Origin: Lutimonas zeaxanthinifaciens
Lineage (GTDB): Bacteria; Bacteroidota; Bacteroidia; Flavobacteriales; Flavobacteriaceae
NCBI RefSeq assembly: GCF_030503675.1
Contig: NZ_CP129964.1
Location: forward strand, 1,984,001-2,048,000
Direction of reading: 5' to 3'
Length of the DNA stretch: 64,000 nucleotides
The notes under the pieces: generated by a model
What the model was told of the DNA's origin: nothing
Seen by the model: only the letters and a program-made list of their open reading frames with translations
Database searches by the model: none
Shown here: positions 53,086 through 61,810 of the stretch, piece by piece
Position numbering within the stretch: the stretch's first letter is position 1
Layout: the number at the start of each line of letters is the position of its first letter
Program-made: the position numbers and the translations under genes

Positions 53086-53677
53086 ACAATCGTTTTATTT
53101 CATTCATTTTTTGATCCGAAAATTCACATAAATCCTTAAAAAACAGCCTAAAATCATTTTCAAACTCCTGATAATGCTCCTCCAGGTCCTCAACTGCCCT
53201 ATCCATTTCAGATATACTTCCCGTGCGTCGATTCATACCGTTCAGAACCTGTGCAATTCCATCAATATCTGCATAACTCAGCAACCAGTTATCCTTGATC
53301 ATGTAATTGGAAAGCATCACAACTTTTTGAGGAAGTACCTCTTCATGCTTCACGAGCAGCTCGTAAAAATTTTCAGAATATTGTTTTAAATCCATAGCAG
53401 AATATTCCTTCCAGTTTTTGGCAAGGAAATGATCATAGAATATATCAATTATGATCCCCCTAAAAAGGCCGTATCTGTCATGTAACCTTCGCTTACTTCT
53501 TCTTGAAACAGGATGTGCATCCGTGAATGAGTCAATCTGTCTGTGAAGCAAAATGCCAATTTGTAAGGGCTCACTGTAACTTTTATACTTGCTCCCCTTG
53601 ATATGATCTGCCATAAAATTTCCTAAGCTAACCATTTCCTGATCACGGGAAAGATAAATATGAGCCAAATAATTCAT
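53075..53677 (-). CDS. acpH: acyl carrier protein phosphodiesterase (DUF479)
   Basis: 200 residues. MNYLAHIYLSRDQEMVSLGNF, then DSFTDAHPVSRRSKRRL and DIFYDHFLAKNW, matching AcpH-type HD-like hydrolases that remove phosphopantetheine from ACP. The His and Asp residues of the metal site are present. In vivo role of the family is weakly established, so the name is a family assignment. Co-transcribed with ggt by overlap. Confidence 0.88.
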   Translation of the reverse strand: MNYLAHIYLSRDQEMVSLGNFMADHIKGSKYKSYSEPLQIGILLHRQIDSFTDAHPVSRRSKRRLHDRYGLFRGIIIDIFYDHFLAKNWKEYSAMDLKQYSENFYELLVKHEEVLPQKVVMLSNYMIKDNWLLSYADIDGIAQVLNGMNRRTGSISEMDRAVEDLEEHYQEFENDFRLFFKDLCEFSDQKMNEIKRLYER

Positions 53678-53846
53678 GGGGTATTTTCTGCTAAAAATAA
53701 ACTTTTCGACTCAAGGAATGAAATATTCTCCAGAATACTTCATACCACAAGTTAAAATCTATCATTCTTGTGTTTTTTTTTAATATTTTTGCCAGTAATC
53801 AGGATGATTTCTCTCCTAAAGAAGGAATTGTACATGTATAATTCAA

Positions 53847-53870
53847 CTTTACGTGTGTTCATGCGTAAAG
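53847..53870. promoter_or_regulatory. inverted repeat upstream of rocD
   Basis: CTTTACG and CGTAAAG are perfect 7-bp arms separated by 10 bases, ending 18 bases before the rocD ATG. Could be an operator or a leader hairpin. An additional TACATGTA palindrome is at 53831-53838 and a TATTTTTG -7-like element at 53784-53791. Confidence 0.4.
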
Positions 53871-53888
53871 TACTCAATTCTCAATTCA

Positions 53889-55181
53889 ATGTTAGTGAAG
53901 GATAATCAATCTTCTAAGGCTGCAATAGCTCTGGAAGATAAATACGGAGCCCATAATTACCACCCGCTTCCGGTTGTACTGAAAAAAGGTGAGGGTGTTT
54001 TTGTATGGGACGTGGAAGGAAACAAATATTATGACTTTTTATCAGCCTATTCTGCTGTTAACCAAGGTCATTGTCATCCAAGAATAATCAATAAGCTAAA
54101 GGAACAGGCGGAAACCCTGACCCTGACCTCAAGAGCGTTTTACAACGATCAGCTCGGCGTCTATGAAAAGTTTATGAGCAATTATTTTGGATTTGACAAA
54201 ATTCTTCCGATGAATACAGGTGCGGAAGCTGTTGAAACCGCGATTAAGCTATGCAGAAAATATGCATATGAAAAGAAAGGCATATCCGAAAACGAAGCAA
54301 AGATCATTGTTTGTGAAAACAATTTTCATGGAAGAACCACGACCGTTATTTCATTCTCCAACGATGAAACTGCCAGAAAGAATTTTGGGCCCTATACACC
54401 GGGATTTGTAAAAATTCCCTATGACGATGTGGAGGCACTGAAAGAAGTTATCGAAACCACTGAAAATATTGCCGGATTCCTCGTGGAACCCATACAGGGA
54501 GAAGCCGGGGTTTATGTCCCTCAGGAAGGATATTTGAAAAAGGCTCGTGAGATATGTGCGCAAAATGATATTCTTTTTATTGCGGATGAAGTTCAAACGG
54601 GAATTGCACGGACAGGAAGATTACTGGCCACTTGTGGAAATTGCAGTTGTCCTGAAAAAAATTGCTCGGGAACACCGGAGGTAAAACCTGATATATTAAT
54701 CCTGGGAAAAGCTTTGAGTGGCGGTGCATATCCGGTTTCAGCGGTACTTGCCAATGATCCCATTATGGAAGTAATTACCCCGGGAGTACATGGTTCAACT
54801 TTTGGTGGGAATCCCATTGCCGCGGCCGTAGCGATGGAGGCACTAAAAGTGATAAGAGATGAAGACCTGGCATCAAACGCCTATAAGCTGGGCAAGATTT
54901 TTAGAAAGGAAATGGAATCCCTTATCGAGGAAAATGACCTGGTAACCCATGTAAGAGGAAAAGGCCTTTTAAATGCCATTGTGATCAATGAAAAAGAAGA
55001 CAGTGATCTGGCATGGAATATTTGTGTGAAGCTTAAAGAAAATGGACTTCTGGCCAAACCTACTCATGGAAATATTATCCGTTTTGCCCCTCCTTTAGTT
55101 ATGACCGAAGAACAACTTATGGATTGTGTTGATATCATAAAAAAAACTTTAGATTCAATGATACAACAAGTTGATTTATAG
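53889..55181 (+). CDS. rocD: ornithine aminotransferase with a Cys-rich insert
   Basis: 430 residues from the ATG giving MLVKDNQSSKAA; the 12 upstream codons look non-coding. Class III PLP aminotransferase converting ornithine and 2-oxoglutarate to glutamate semialdehyde. Seen: MNTGAEAVETAIKLCRKYAYE (in two parts), ADEVQTG, and the PLP Lys in LILGKALSGGAYP. Between RTGRLLA and VKPDIL lies a 16-residue insert with Cys249, Cys252, Cys254 and Cys259, C-x2-C-x-C-x4-C, unusual for the enzyme. Feeds P5C/glutamate along with proline dehydrogenase. Confidence 0.93.
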   Translation: MLVKDNQSSKAAIALEDKYGAHNYHPLPVVLKKGEGVFVWDVEGNKYYDFLSAYSAVNQGHCHPRIINKLKEQAETLTLTSRAFYNDQLGVYEKFMSNYFGFDKILPMNTGAEAVETAIKLCRKYAYEKKGISENEAKIIVCENNFHGRTTTVISFSNDETARKNFGPYTPGFVKIPYDDVEALKEVIETTENIAGFLVEPIQGEAGVYVPQEGYLKKAREICAQNDILFIADEVQTGIARTGRLLATCGNCSCPEKNCSGTPEVKPDILILGKALSGGAYPVSAVLANDPIMEVITPGVHGSTFGGNPIAAAVAMEALKVIRDEDLASNAYKLGKIFRKEMESLIEENDLVTHVRGKGLLNAIVINEKEDSDLAWNICVKLKENGLLAKPTHGNIIRFAPPLVMTEEQLMDCVDIIKKTLDSMIQQVDL

Positions 55182-55195
55182 GAATATAGATGAAT

Positions 55196-55229
55196 AAAAA
55201 AGCCTTGATTTTAAGATCAAGGCTTTTTT
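55196..55229. terminator. bidirectional terminator between rocD and the Crp/Fnr gene
   Basis: GCCTTGAT and ATCAAGGC stem with TTTAAG loop and A and T runs either side. Confidence 0.85.
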
Positions 55230-55250
55230 ATAATCCGTTCAAAGGAGTGT

Positions 55251-55940
55251 TTAATAGCCCTCTGTGAGGTGTTGAAGTTTTACTTTGTCTTCGATTCTTA
55301 TTTTCTTTCCTTGCAAAGAAATATAACCTTCTTTCTTAAATTCAGATAACAGACGAATTGTCGATTCAGTAGCAGTTCCAATGGCATTAGCAATTTCCTC
55401 TCTCGTGAGGGTCACCGAGATATATCCATCTTTATCTACTCCAAAAATTTTATCAAAAAATAAGAGAGATTCTGCCAACCTCTCTCTCACATTTTTTTGC
55501 GCCATATTGGCAATTGAGGAGTTCGCCTCATCAAGATCCTCAGCCAATGATTTAGTGATCTCCATGGAGAATTCAGAATTATTCTTAAAAAGTTCCAATA
55601 TCTCGTGTTTGGGTATAAAACAGACATCCATCTCTTCCAATGCAGTAACCGTTAAATGTGCCACAGAATTACTTATAACTGATCTGTGACCTACCAATTC
55701 GCCTCTTCTGATAAACCTGACAATTTGCTCCTTTCCGTTTGGTGCGAGCTTCGTTAATTTACATTTACCGTTTCGCAAACAATAAACGCCTCTCAAGGAT
55801 GTTCCTTCACTGAAAATCACCTCCCCTTTCTGAATATGAAGTGAGGATTTTTTCTTCGCTATTTGATGTAACTCTCTACCAGTTACAGAACTTAAGGAAT
55901 TCAAATCTCTGATTACGCATTTTTCACAATCTTCTTTCAT
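55251..55940 (-). CDS. Crp/Fnr-family transcription regulator, Fnr-like
   Basis: 229 residues: cyclic-nucleotide-type beta-roll (residues about 30-120), dimer helix, and C-terminal HTH (LTREEIANAIGTATESTIRLL). N-terminal Cys5 and Cys8 align with FNR Cys20 and Cys23, and Cys107 (DVCFIP) with Cys122, but the position of Cys29 is Asn14. So three of four FNR iron-sulfur ligands are present, plus Cys54 and Cys60. In the recognition helix Glu192 and Arg196 match FNR Glu209 and Arg213, while Ser212 is Ile195. Divergent from ccoI, hence the likely microaerobic controller of the cbb3 cluster. Confidence 0.9.
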   Translation of the reverse strand: MKEDCEKCVIRDLNSLSSVTGRELHQIAKKKSSLHIQKGEVIFSEGTSLRGVYCLRNGKCKLTKLAPNGKEQIVRFIRRGELVGHRSVISNSVAHLTVTALEEMDVCFIPKHEILELFKNNSEFSMEITKSLAEDLDEANSSIANMAQKNVRERLAESLLFFDKIFGVDKDGYISVTLTREEIANAIGTATESTIRLLSEFKKEGYISLQGKKIRIEDKVKLQHLTEGY

Positions 55941-55962
55941 AAATGTTAGGGTTGTTTTTTTG

Positions 55963-55970
55963 CAAATTTA
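55963..55970 (-). promoter_or_regulatory. candidate -7 box for the Crp/Fnr gene
   Basis: Minus strand TAAATTTG, exact TAnnTTTG, 23 bases before the ATG. No FNR-like palindrome seen in this 103-base divergent gap. Confidence 0.45.
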
Positions 55971-56043
55971 TATAAATTATAATATCATTCATTTTTTTAT
56001 CTAATTTTTTTATAAGAAATTTACCCAATTTTTCCAGGGATCT

Positions 56044-58419
56044 ATGTCGAAAGAAAACTGCTACCACTGCGGTCTTGATTGTAATGATGAAAGGATTGAA
56101 TTTGATCAAAAATCGTTTTGTTGCAATGGATGCAGGACCGTTTACGAAATTCTAAATCAGCACCAGCTCACAGGTTATTACGACCTGGAATCCAATCCCG
56201 GAACCGCTCCAAAAGACATCAAGGGAAAATTTGACTACCTCGATAATGAGGATATCGCGGCGCAATTGATCGAGTTCGATGATCAAGAAACAGCTGTAGC
56301 CAATTTTTACATTCCAACTATACATTGCAGTTCGTGTATCTGGGTTCTGGAAAATCTTCACAAGCTAAATGGCGGTATCAAAATAGCCTTGGTTAATTTT
56401 CCAAAGAAGGAGGTTCGAATTACTTTTCGAAAAGGCGAAATTTCATTGAAGCAGGTAGTCGAGCTCATTGCCTCCATTGGGTACGAACCCTACATAAGTC
56501 TTGATTCGACTGATGTTAAATCGGAGAAGACTGATCGTAAACTGATCTATCAGGTAGCCATCGCAGGTTTTGCATTTGGCAATGTCATGATGCTTTCTTT
56601 TCCTGAGTATTTTCAAATGGATGAGTATTGGCTGAATCGATTCAAACCCTTTTTCAGAGGACTCATGTTTTTGCTGTCGCTGCCGGCACTTCTCTATTCA
56701 GGCCGGGATTACTTTATCTCCGCTTTCAAAGGGCTACGGCATGGTATCCTTAATATTGACGTACCCATTTCTCTTGGAATTTTGGTTCTTTTTTTTAGAA
56801 GTTCCTATGAAATTATCTCTCAAACGGGACAAGGATATTTCGACAGTCTCACTGGGCTTATTTTCTTCTTGCTGCTCGGAAAGATTTTCCAGCAAAAAAC
56901 CTATGGTTTTTTATCTTTTGAACGAGATTATAAATCTTACTTCCCCATTGCCGTTACCCGGATTGCAGGAGATAAAGAAGAACAGAACATCAGTGTCCAT
57001 GAAATACAACAGGGAGATCGGCTGTTGATAAGAAACGATGAGATAATTCCAGTTGATGGCATACTAATCAGTAAGCAAGGCATGATCGATTATAGTTTTG
57101 TCACAGGAGAATCAATACCAGTTTCAAAAAGATCAGGTGATAAATTATTTGCAGGTGGAAAGCAAACACAGGGCGCACTGGAAATGGAGGCTATTGAGAC
57201 GGTCAAGCAAAGTTATCTCACACAACTTTGGAGTCATGACGTTTTTAAAAAAGAGAACCCGAAGAACATAAAATCACTTACAGATTCCATCTCAAAACAG
57301 TTCACAATAATCATTTTATCCATTGCGTTCATATCTGGAATCTATTGGTATTTTCAGGATAAAAGCGCCGCCTTTCAGGTGGTTTCCGCCATATTGATCA
57401 TTGCGTGTCCCTGCGCACTTGCATTATCTGCTCCATTTTCTCTGGGAAATATGATCCGATTATTCGGAAAAAATAAATTTTATCTCAAAAATACAGCGGT
57501 TATTGAGTCAATGGCCAAAGTAGGTACCATAGTTTTTGACAAAACTGGAACAATAACTTCAAATCGAAAATCGGAAATAGTATATGAAGGAAAGGAGCTT
57601 GAAAATACCGAGCTAAGGATGATTAAGACCATACTGCGTTCATCAAATCATCCCCTGAGCCGGATTCTTTATGATCAAATCCATAGTAGTGAATTAGGAG
57701 AATTAACCCAGTTCAAAGAATTCACTTCAAAAGGAATAGAAGGAAAAATTGATGAAAAAAGAATTTTACTCGGTTCTTCCTCATTCGTCGGACTTGAAGA
57801 TAAAGAAGGACTTGATACTTCGGTTTACGTCAGTATTGATGACAAAGTGAAAGGTAAATTCGTTTTCAAGAATGCATACAGAAAAGGCCTCCGGGATATG
57901 ATTAAAGAACTTGACCTTAAATATCATATTTCATTGCTATCCGGAGACAATGAAGGGGAAAAAATAAGGCTTGAAGAACTCTTACCGGAGATTGACCAAC
58001 TCCTTTTCAATCAAAAGCCTGAGGACAAGCTTGAGTTTATCAAATCCATACAGGAAAATAAAGAACATGTAATGATGTTGGGTGACGGGCTGAACGATGC
58101 AGGTGCACTGGCTCAAAGCAATGTTGGTATTGCAATTTCTGAAAACATCAATGTTTTCTCTCCTGCCTGTGATGCTATTCTTGATGCCAGCAAATTTGAT
58201 CAGTTACCCATGTTTCTGAAATTGAGCAAGTCAACAATTGGAGTGATCAAGGCGAGTTTTGTCATTTCTTTTCTGTACAATATCATCGGCCTTGTTTTTG
58301 CCGTTAGCGGTAACCTTTCTCCGATTGTGGCAGCCATTTTAATGCCAATTAGCTCAATTTCAGTAGTTCTGTTTGCTACGGTCAGCACGAATATTTTAGC
58401 AAAAAAAATACTATCTTAG
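56044..58419 (+). CDS. ccoI: cbb3 oxidase assembly copper-transporting P-type ATPase
   Basis: 791 residues. N-terminal Cys-rich zinc-like domain (CYHCGLDC, FCCNGCRTVYE), HMA domain with HCSSCIWVLE, eight predicted membrane segments, CPC motif at Cys455-Pro-Cys457 (ACPCALALSAPF), phosphorylated Asp499 in FDKTGTITSN, and hinge GDGLNDAGAL. FixI/CcoI exports copper for the cbb3 oxidase. First gene of the cco cluster. Confidence 0.94.
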   Translation: MSKENCYHCGLDCNDERIEFDQKSFCCNGCRTVYEILNQHQLTGYYDLESNPGTAPKDIKGKFDYLDNEDIAAQLIEFDDQETAVANFYIPTIHCSSCIWVLENLHKLNGGIKIALVNFPKKEVRITFRKGEISLKQVVELIASIGYEPYISLDSTDVKSEKTDRKLIYQVAIAGFAFGNVMMLSFPEYFQMDEYWLNRFKPFFRGLMFLLSLPALLYSGRDYFISAFKGLRHGILNIDVPISLGILVLFFRSSYEIISQTGQGYFDSLTGLIFFLLLGKIFQQKTYGFLSFERDYKSYFPIAVTRIAGDKEEQNISVHEIQQGDRLLIRNDEIIPVDGILISKQGMIDYSFVTGESIPVSKRSGDKLFAGGKQTQGALEMEAIETVKQSYLTQLWSHDVFKKENPKNIKSLTDSISKQFTIIILSIAFISGIYWYFQDKSAAFQVVSAILIIACPCALALSAPFSLGNMIRLFGKNKFYLKNTAVIESMAKVGTIVFDKTGTITSNRKSEIVYEGKELENTELRMIKTILRSSNHPLSRILYDQIHSSELGELTQFKEFTSKGIEGKIDEKRILLGSSSFVGLEDKEGLDTSVYVSIDDKVKGKFVFKNAYRKGLRDMIKELDLKYHISLLSGDNEGEKIRLEELLPEIDQLLFNQKPEDKLEFIKSIQENKEHVMMLGDGLNDAGALAQSNVGIAISENINVFSPACDAILDASKFDQLPMFLKLSKSTIGVIKASFVISFLYNIIGLVFAVSGNLSPIVAAILMPISSISVVLFATVSTNILAKKILS

Positions 58420-58446
58420 CTTGGCAAAACCTGAAGTAATTTTTAA

Positions 58447-58468
58447 AAACATGATTTTTATCATGTTT
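58447..58468. promoter_or_regulatory. near-FNR palindrome between ccoI and ccoS
   Basis: AAACATGAT and ATCATGTTT, perfect 9-bp arms around TTTT. The core TGAT-N4-ATCA matches the FNR core with A/T swapped at the outermost positions (ATGAT-N4-ATCAT against TTGAT-N4-ATCAA). Centre 58457.5. It could also be an RNA hairpin. Confidence 0.5.
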
Positions 58469-58514
58469 CTGCTTTCTTACTTTTTGTTAATTTGTGCAAC
58501 TAAAAAAATCAGTA

Positions 58515-58706
58515 ATGAATATAATATTCATGCTCATCATTGCAAGTCTTGTCATTGCAGTTATTTTTTTTATTTTATTTGTCAAATCGGTCAGGACCGG
58601 TCAGTATGATGACGTATACACGCCATCTGTACGTATGCTGTTTGACGATGAACTGGTTGAAGACAAATCATCCGGCAAAAAAAGCAATCAAAATTCAATC
58701 AACTAA
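58515..58706 (+). CDS. ccoS: cbb3 oxidase assembly protein CcoS
   Basis: 63 residues from the ATG giving MNIIFMLIIASLVIAV; an ATG 7 codons earlier is possible. One N-terminal membrane helix, then GQYDDVYTPSVRMLFDDEL, the CcoS signature. Needed for cofactor insertion in the oxidase. 21 bases before ccoNO. Confidence 0.92.
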   Translation: MNIIFMLIIASLVIAVIFFILFVKSVRTGQYDDVYTPSVRMLFDDELVEDKSSGKKSNQNSIN

Positions 58707-58727
58707 ATAATTAACTAAATTTTTCAG

Positions 58728-60872
58728 ATGGAAAAAGAACAATTTTATTACGACAACAAAATAGTAAAAATGTTTCTTATTGCCACCATTCTTTGGGGTG
58801 TGGTGGGAATGCTGGTGGGGCTTATCGTGGCCTTGCTTTTTATTTTCCCGAATTTATTGGAAGGTATATCATGGCTTAGTTTTGGTCGAATCAGACCTCT
58901 TCATACGAATGCTGTGATTTTTGCTTTTGTTGGGAACAGCATTTTTATGGGTATTTATTATTCGATGCAGCGCTTGCTAAAGACAAGAATGTTCAGCGAT
59001 ACGTTGAGTAAAATTCATTTTTGGGGATGGCAATTAATTATCGTTGCGGCAGCAATTACACTTCCGCTCGGAATTACAAGTTCTAAAGAATATGCCGAAC
59101 TCGAATGGCCGATTGACATTGCCATAACGCTTATCTGGGTGGTGATGGGAATCAATATGATCGGGACGATCTTAAAAAGACGACAAAGACATATTTATGT
59201 TGCCATCTGGTTTTATCTGGCTACACTTATTACGGTTGCTGTTTTACATATATTCAACAATCTTGAATTACCGGTTACCGGATTTAAAAGTTATTCTATT
59301 TACGCGGGGGTTCAAGATGCCTTGGTACAATGGTGGTATGGCCACAATGCGGTCGCCTTCTTTTTAACAACTCCTGTTCTGGGGCTCATGTATTACTTTG
59401 TTCCCAAAGTAGCCAACAGACCTGTTTATTCTTACAGATTATCCATCATACATTTTTGGTCACTGATCTTTATTTACATCTGGGCAGGACCTCACCATCT
59501 TTTGTACACAGCGCTTCCTGAATGGGCACAAAACCTGGGAACCGTTTTTTCTGTTATGTTAATTTTCCCTTCCTGGGGTGGTATGATCAACGGTTTACTT
59601 ACCCTAAGAGGAGCTTGGGACAAGGTAAGAGAAGATCCGGTACTGAAGTTCTTTGTTGTTGCAATTACAGGTTACGGTATGTCTACATTTGAAGGGCCGA
59701 TGCTTTCATTTAAAACCCTAAACGCCATCGGGCATTATACGGACTGGATCGTTGGTCACGTTCATATTGGTGCACTTGCCTGGAACGGGTTTATGGCTGC
59801 AGGTATCATTTACTGGCTGGCGACAAAGCTTTGGAAAACAGATCTCTATTCTAAAAAGCTGGCCAATATTCATTTCTGGCTGGGAACGCTGGGTATTCTG
59901 TTTTATGCCTTACCACTTTATGTGGCCGGATTTACACAGGCTGCCATGTGGAAGCAATTTAATCCTGACGGAACCCTAGTTTATGGAAACTTTTTGGAAA
60001 CTGTAACACAGATTATGCCTATGTACATGATGCGTGCTTTCGGGGGAACTTTATACCTCGCAGGATTCATTTTGCTGGCTTATAATGTGATCAAAACGGC
60101 CAAGGCAGGATCTGTCGTTGAAGATGAACTGGCTGAGGCAGCTCCGTTGAAGAAAATCTCTCCGGCAAGAGTTGCAGGAGAAGGATTCCATTCATGGCTG
60201 GAAAGGAGAACGATCCTATTTACCTTCCTTGTTGTAATAGCGATTGCTATTGGAGGAGCCGTGGAAATTATCCCTCTATTGACGGTTGATTCGAATATTC
60301 CTAAAATCACTTCTGTTAAACCATATACTCCGCTTGAATTGGAAGGTAGAGACATTTATATAAGAGAAGGATGTAACAACTGTCATTCTCAGATGATTCG
60401 CCCTTTCCGTTCAGAAGTGGAACGTTATGGTGAATACTCCAAGGCAGGTGAATTTGTTTATGACTTCCCATTCTTGTGGGGATCTAAGAGAACAGGTCCT
60501 GATGTGCACAGGGTCGGAGGTAAATACAATGACAACTGGCACTTTAACCATATGCTGGATCCCAGGACAACGTCTCCCGGCTCTATAATGCCTCAATACC
60601 CTTGGTTAATTACTGATGATCTTGATGTATCTCAAACGGTTAACAAGGTGAATGCCATGGTTACCCTGGGCGTTCCATATACACAATTTGAATTAGACAA
60701 GGCAGTATATCTTTTGCAGAATCAGGCAAAAGAGATTGAAAACAGCTTAAGGCAGGATCCTGAGTTTGTAAAGAACTACGGTAACTCTGAGATAGAAAAG
60801 AAGGAAATTGTAGCGCTTATAGCTTATTTACAACGATTAGGAACCGATATCAAGGCAGAGGCCGAGGAATAA
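58728..60872 (+). CDS. ccoNO: cbb3-type cytochrome c oxidase, fused subunits I and II
   Basis: 714 residues. The N-terminal ~490 are CcoN, with WWYGHNAVAFFLTTPVLG (heme-copper ligands) and HHLLYTALP; the C-terminal part is CcoO, with the heme-c site at Cys549-x2-Cys552-His553 in GCNNCHSQMIRPF and a further Met-rich ligand region. In Proteobacteria these are separate genes; fusion is common in Bacteroidetes. Terminal oxidase with high oxygen affinity, proton pumping in the inner membrane. Confidence 0.95.
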   Translation: MEKEQFYYDNKIVKMFLIATILWGVVGMLVGLIVALLFIFPNLLEGISWLSFGRIRPLHTNAVIFAFVGNSIFMGIYYSMQRLLKTRMFSDTLSKIHFWGWQLIIVAAAITLPLGITSSKEYAELEWPIDIAITLIWVVMGINMIGTILKRRQRHIYVAIWFYLATLITVAVLHIFNNLELPVTGFKSYSIYAGVQDALVQWWYGHNAVAFFLTTPVLGLMYYFVPKVANRPVYSYRLSIIHFWSLIFIYIWAGPHHLLYTALPEWAQNLGTVFSVMLIFPSWGGMINGLLTLRGAWDKVREDPVLKFFVVAITGYGMSTFEGPMLSFKTLNAIGHYTDWIVGHVHIGALAWNGFMAAGIIYWLATKLWKTDLYSKKLANIHFWLGTLGILFYALPLYVAGFTQAAMWKQFNPDGTLVYGNFLETVTQIMPMYMMRAFGGTLYLAGFILLAYNVIKTAKAGSVVEDELAEAAPLKKISPARVAGEGFHSWLERRTILFTFLVVIAIAIGGAVEIIPLLTVDSNIPKITSVKPYTPLELEGRDIYIREGCNNCHSQMIRPFRSEVERYGEYSKAGEFVYDFPFLWGSKRTGPDVHRVGGKYNDNWHFNHMLDPRTTSPGSIMPQYPWLITDDLDVSQTVNKVNAMVTLGVPYTQFELDKAVYLLQNQAKEIENSLRQDPEFVKNYGNSEIEKKEIVALIAYLQRLGTDIKAEAEE

Positions 60873-60884
60873 AACAGAGGGATT

Positions 60885-61076
60885 ATGTTAAAATTTATAA
60901 AACACCATTTAGATTCGATGACAGGGGTTGAAATATATCCTATCATCTCGCTGCTTCTCTTTTTCCTTGTTTTTACGACAATGTTGATCATTGTTCTGAA
61001 AATGCCTAAAAAGAATATTGATAAACTAAGTAATTTACCATTAGATAACGATATAAAAAACAATAATCATGAGTGA
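60885..61076 (+). CDS. ccoQ: cbb3 oxidase subunit CcoQ
   Basis: 63 residues: one membrane helix (about residues 18-40, IYPIISLLLFFLVFTTMLI) with a charged C-tail (KMPKKNID). CcoQ stabilises the oxidase. Starts 12 bases after ccoNO and overlaps ccoP by 8 bases. Confidence 0.88.
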   Translation: MLKFIKHHLDSMTGVEIYPIISLLLFFLVFTTMLIIVLKMPKKNIDKLSNLPLDNDIKNNNHE

Positions 61077-61707
61077 TCAAAAACAAATAAGTGGTTGGAA
61101 AAAATTCCTTCAGTCTATGACCAAGGCTCATGAACTTGGTAAAGAAGAAGAGATCATGACCGATCATGACTATGACGGAATAAAAGAATTGGACAACGTT
61201 CTTCCACCCTGGTGGAAATATGGATTTTACATCACCATTGCCATTGGTATTTTCTATTATGTTCAGGTCTTCACAAATTCTGAAGAATACAGCCAGGAAA
61301 AAGAATATGCGGCAGAGGTCGAAAAAGGAAAACAAGAGGTGGAAGCCTATAAAGCAGCCAATCCCGAGCTTTTTAAACTGGATGCGACCCTATTAACTGA
61401 TGATGCCAGCCTTGCGGCCGGCCAGAAAAATTTCGAAGCCTACTGTGTTGCCTGTCATATGGCAGATGGAGGGGGTGGAATCGGACCCAATCTAACCGAT
61501 GATCATTGGATTCTTGGAGGAGGAATGGAAAATATTTTAAAGACACTCAATGAAGGTGGCCGTGCCGGAAAAGGTATGATCTCCTGGAAAAATACATTTA
61601 ATAATGATGAACTTCAGCAACTTGCCAGTTATGTGATTTCCTTGAACGGAACTACACCGGCCAATCCTAAAGCAGCTGAGGGAGACATCATTTGGAGCAA
61701 ACAGTAG
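61069..61707 (+). CDS. ccoP: cbb3 oxidase subunit III with a single heme-c domain
   Basis: 212 residues. N-terminal charged segment, one membrane helix around 45-65 (WWKYGFYITIAIGIFYYVQ), then one cytochrome-c domain with Cys126-x2-Cys129-His130 (CVACHMADGGGG) and Met ligand in GRAGKGMISWK. Proteobacterial CcoP usually has two hemes in about 290-310 residues; only one is present here. Receives electrons from small c-type carriers. Confidence 0.92.
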   Translation: MSDQKQISGWKKFLQSMTKAHELGKEEEIMTDHDYDGIKELDNVLPPWWKYGFYITIAIGIFYYVQVFTNSEEYSQEKEYAAEVEKGKQEVEAYKAANPELFKLDATLLTDDASLAAGQKNFEAYCVACHMADGGGGIGPNLTDDHWILGGGMENILKTLNEGGRAGKGMISWKNTFNNDELQQLASYVISLNGTTPANPKAAEGDIIWSKQ

Positions 61708-61768
61708 TTTCATCATTAGTTCTCGCTTGTGTGAACTGCTGTGTTTTTGATTTTTTTAGTTAGTAGTA

Positions 61769-61810
61769 GAAAAGGCTACGGTTGTCCTCAAAAGACATAG
61801 TAGCCTTTTC
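61769..61810. terminator. hairpin between ccoP and ccoG
   Basis: GAAAAGGCTAC and GTAGCCTTTTC form a perfect 11-bp stem; the 20-base loop has an inner TGTC/GACA stem. There is no run of T after it. It ends 15 bases before the ccoG ATG. Terminator, attenuator or mRNA-processing site. Confidence 0.45.
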
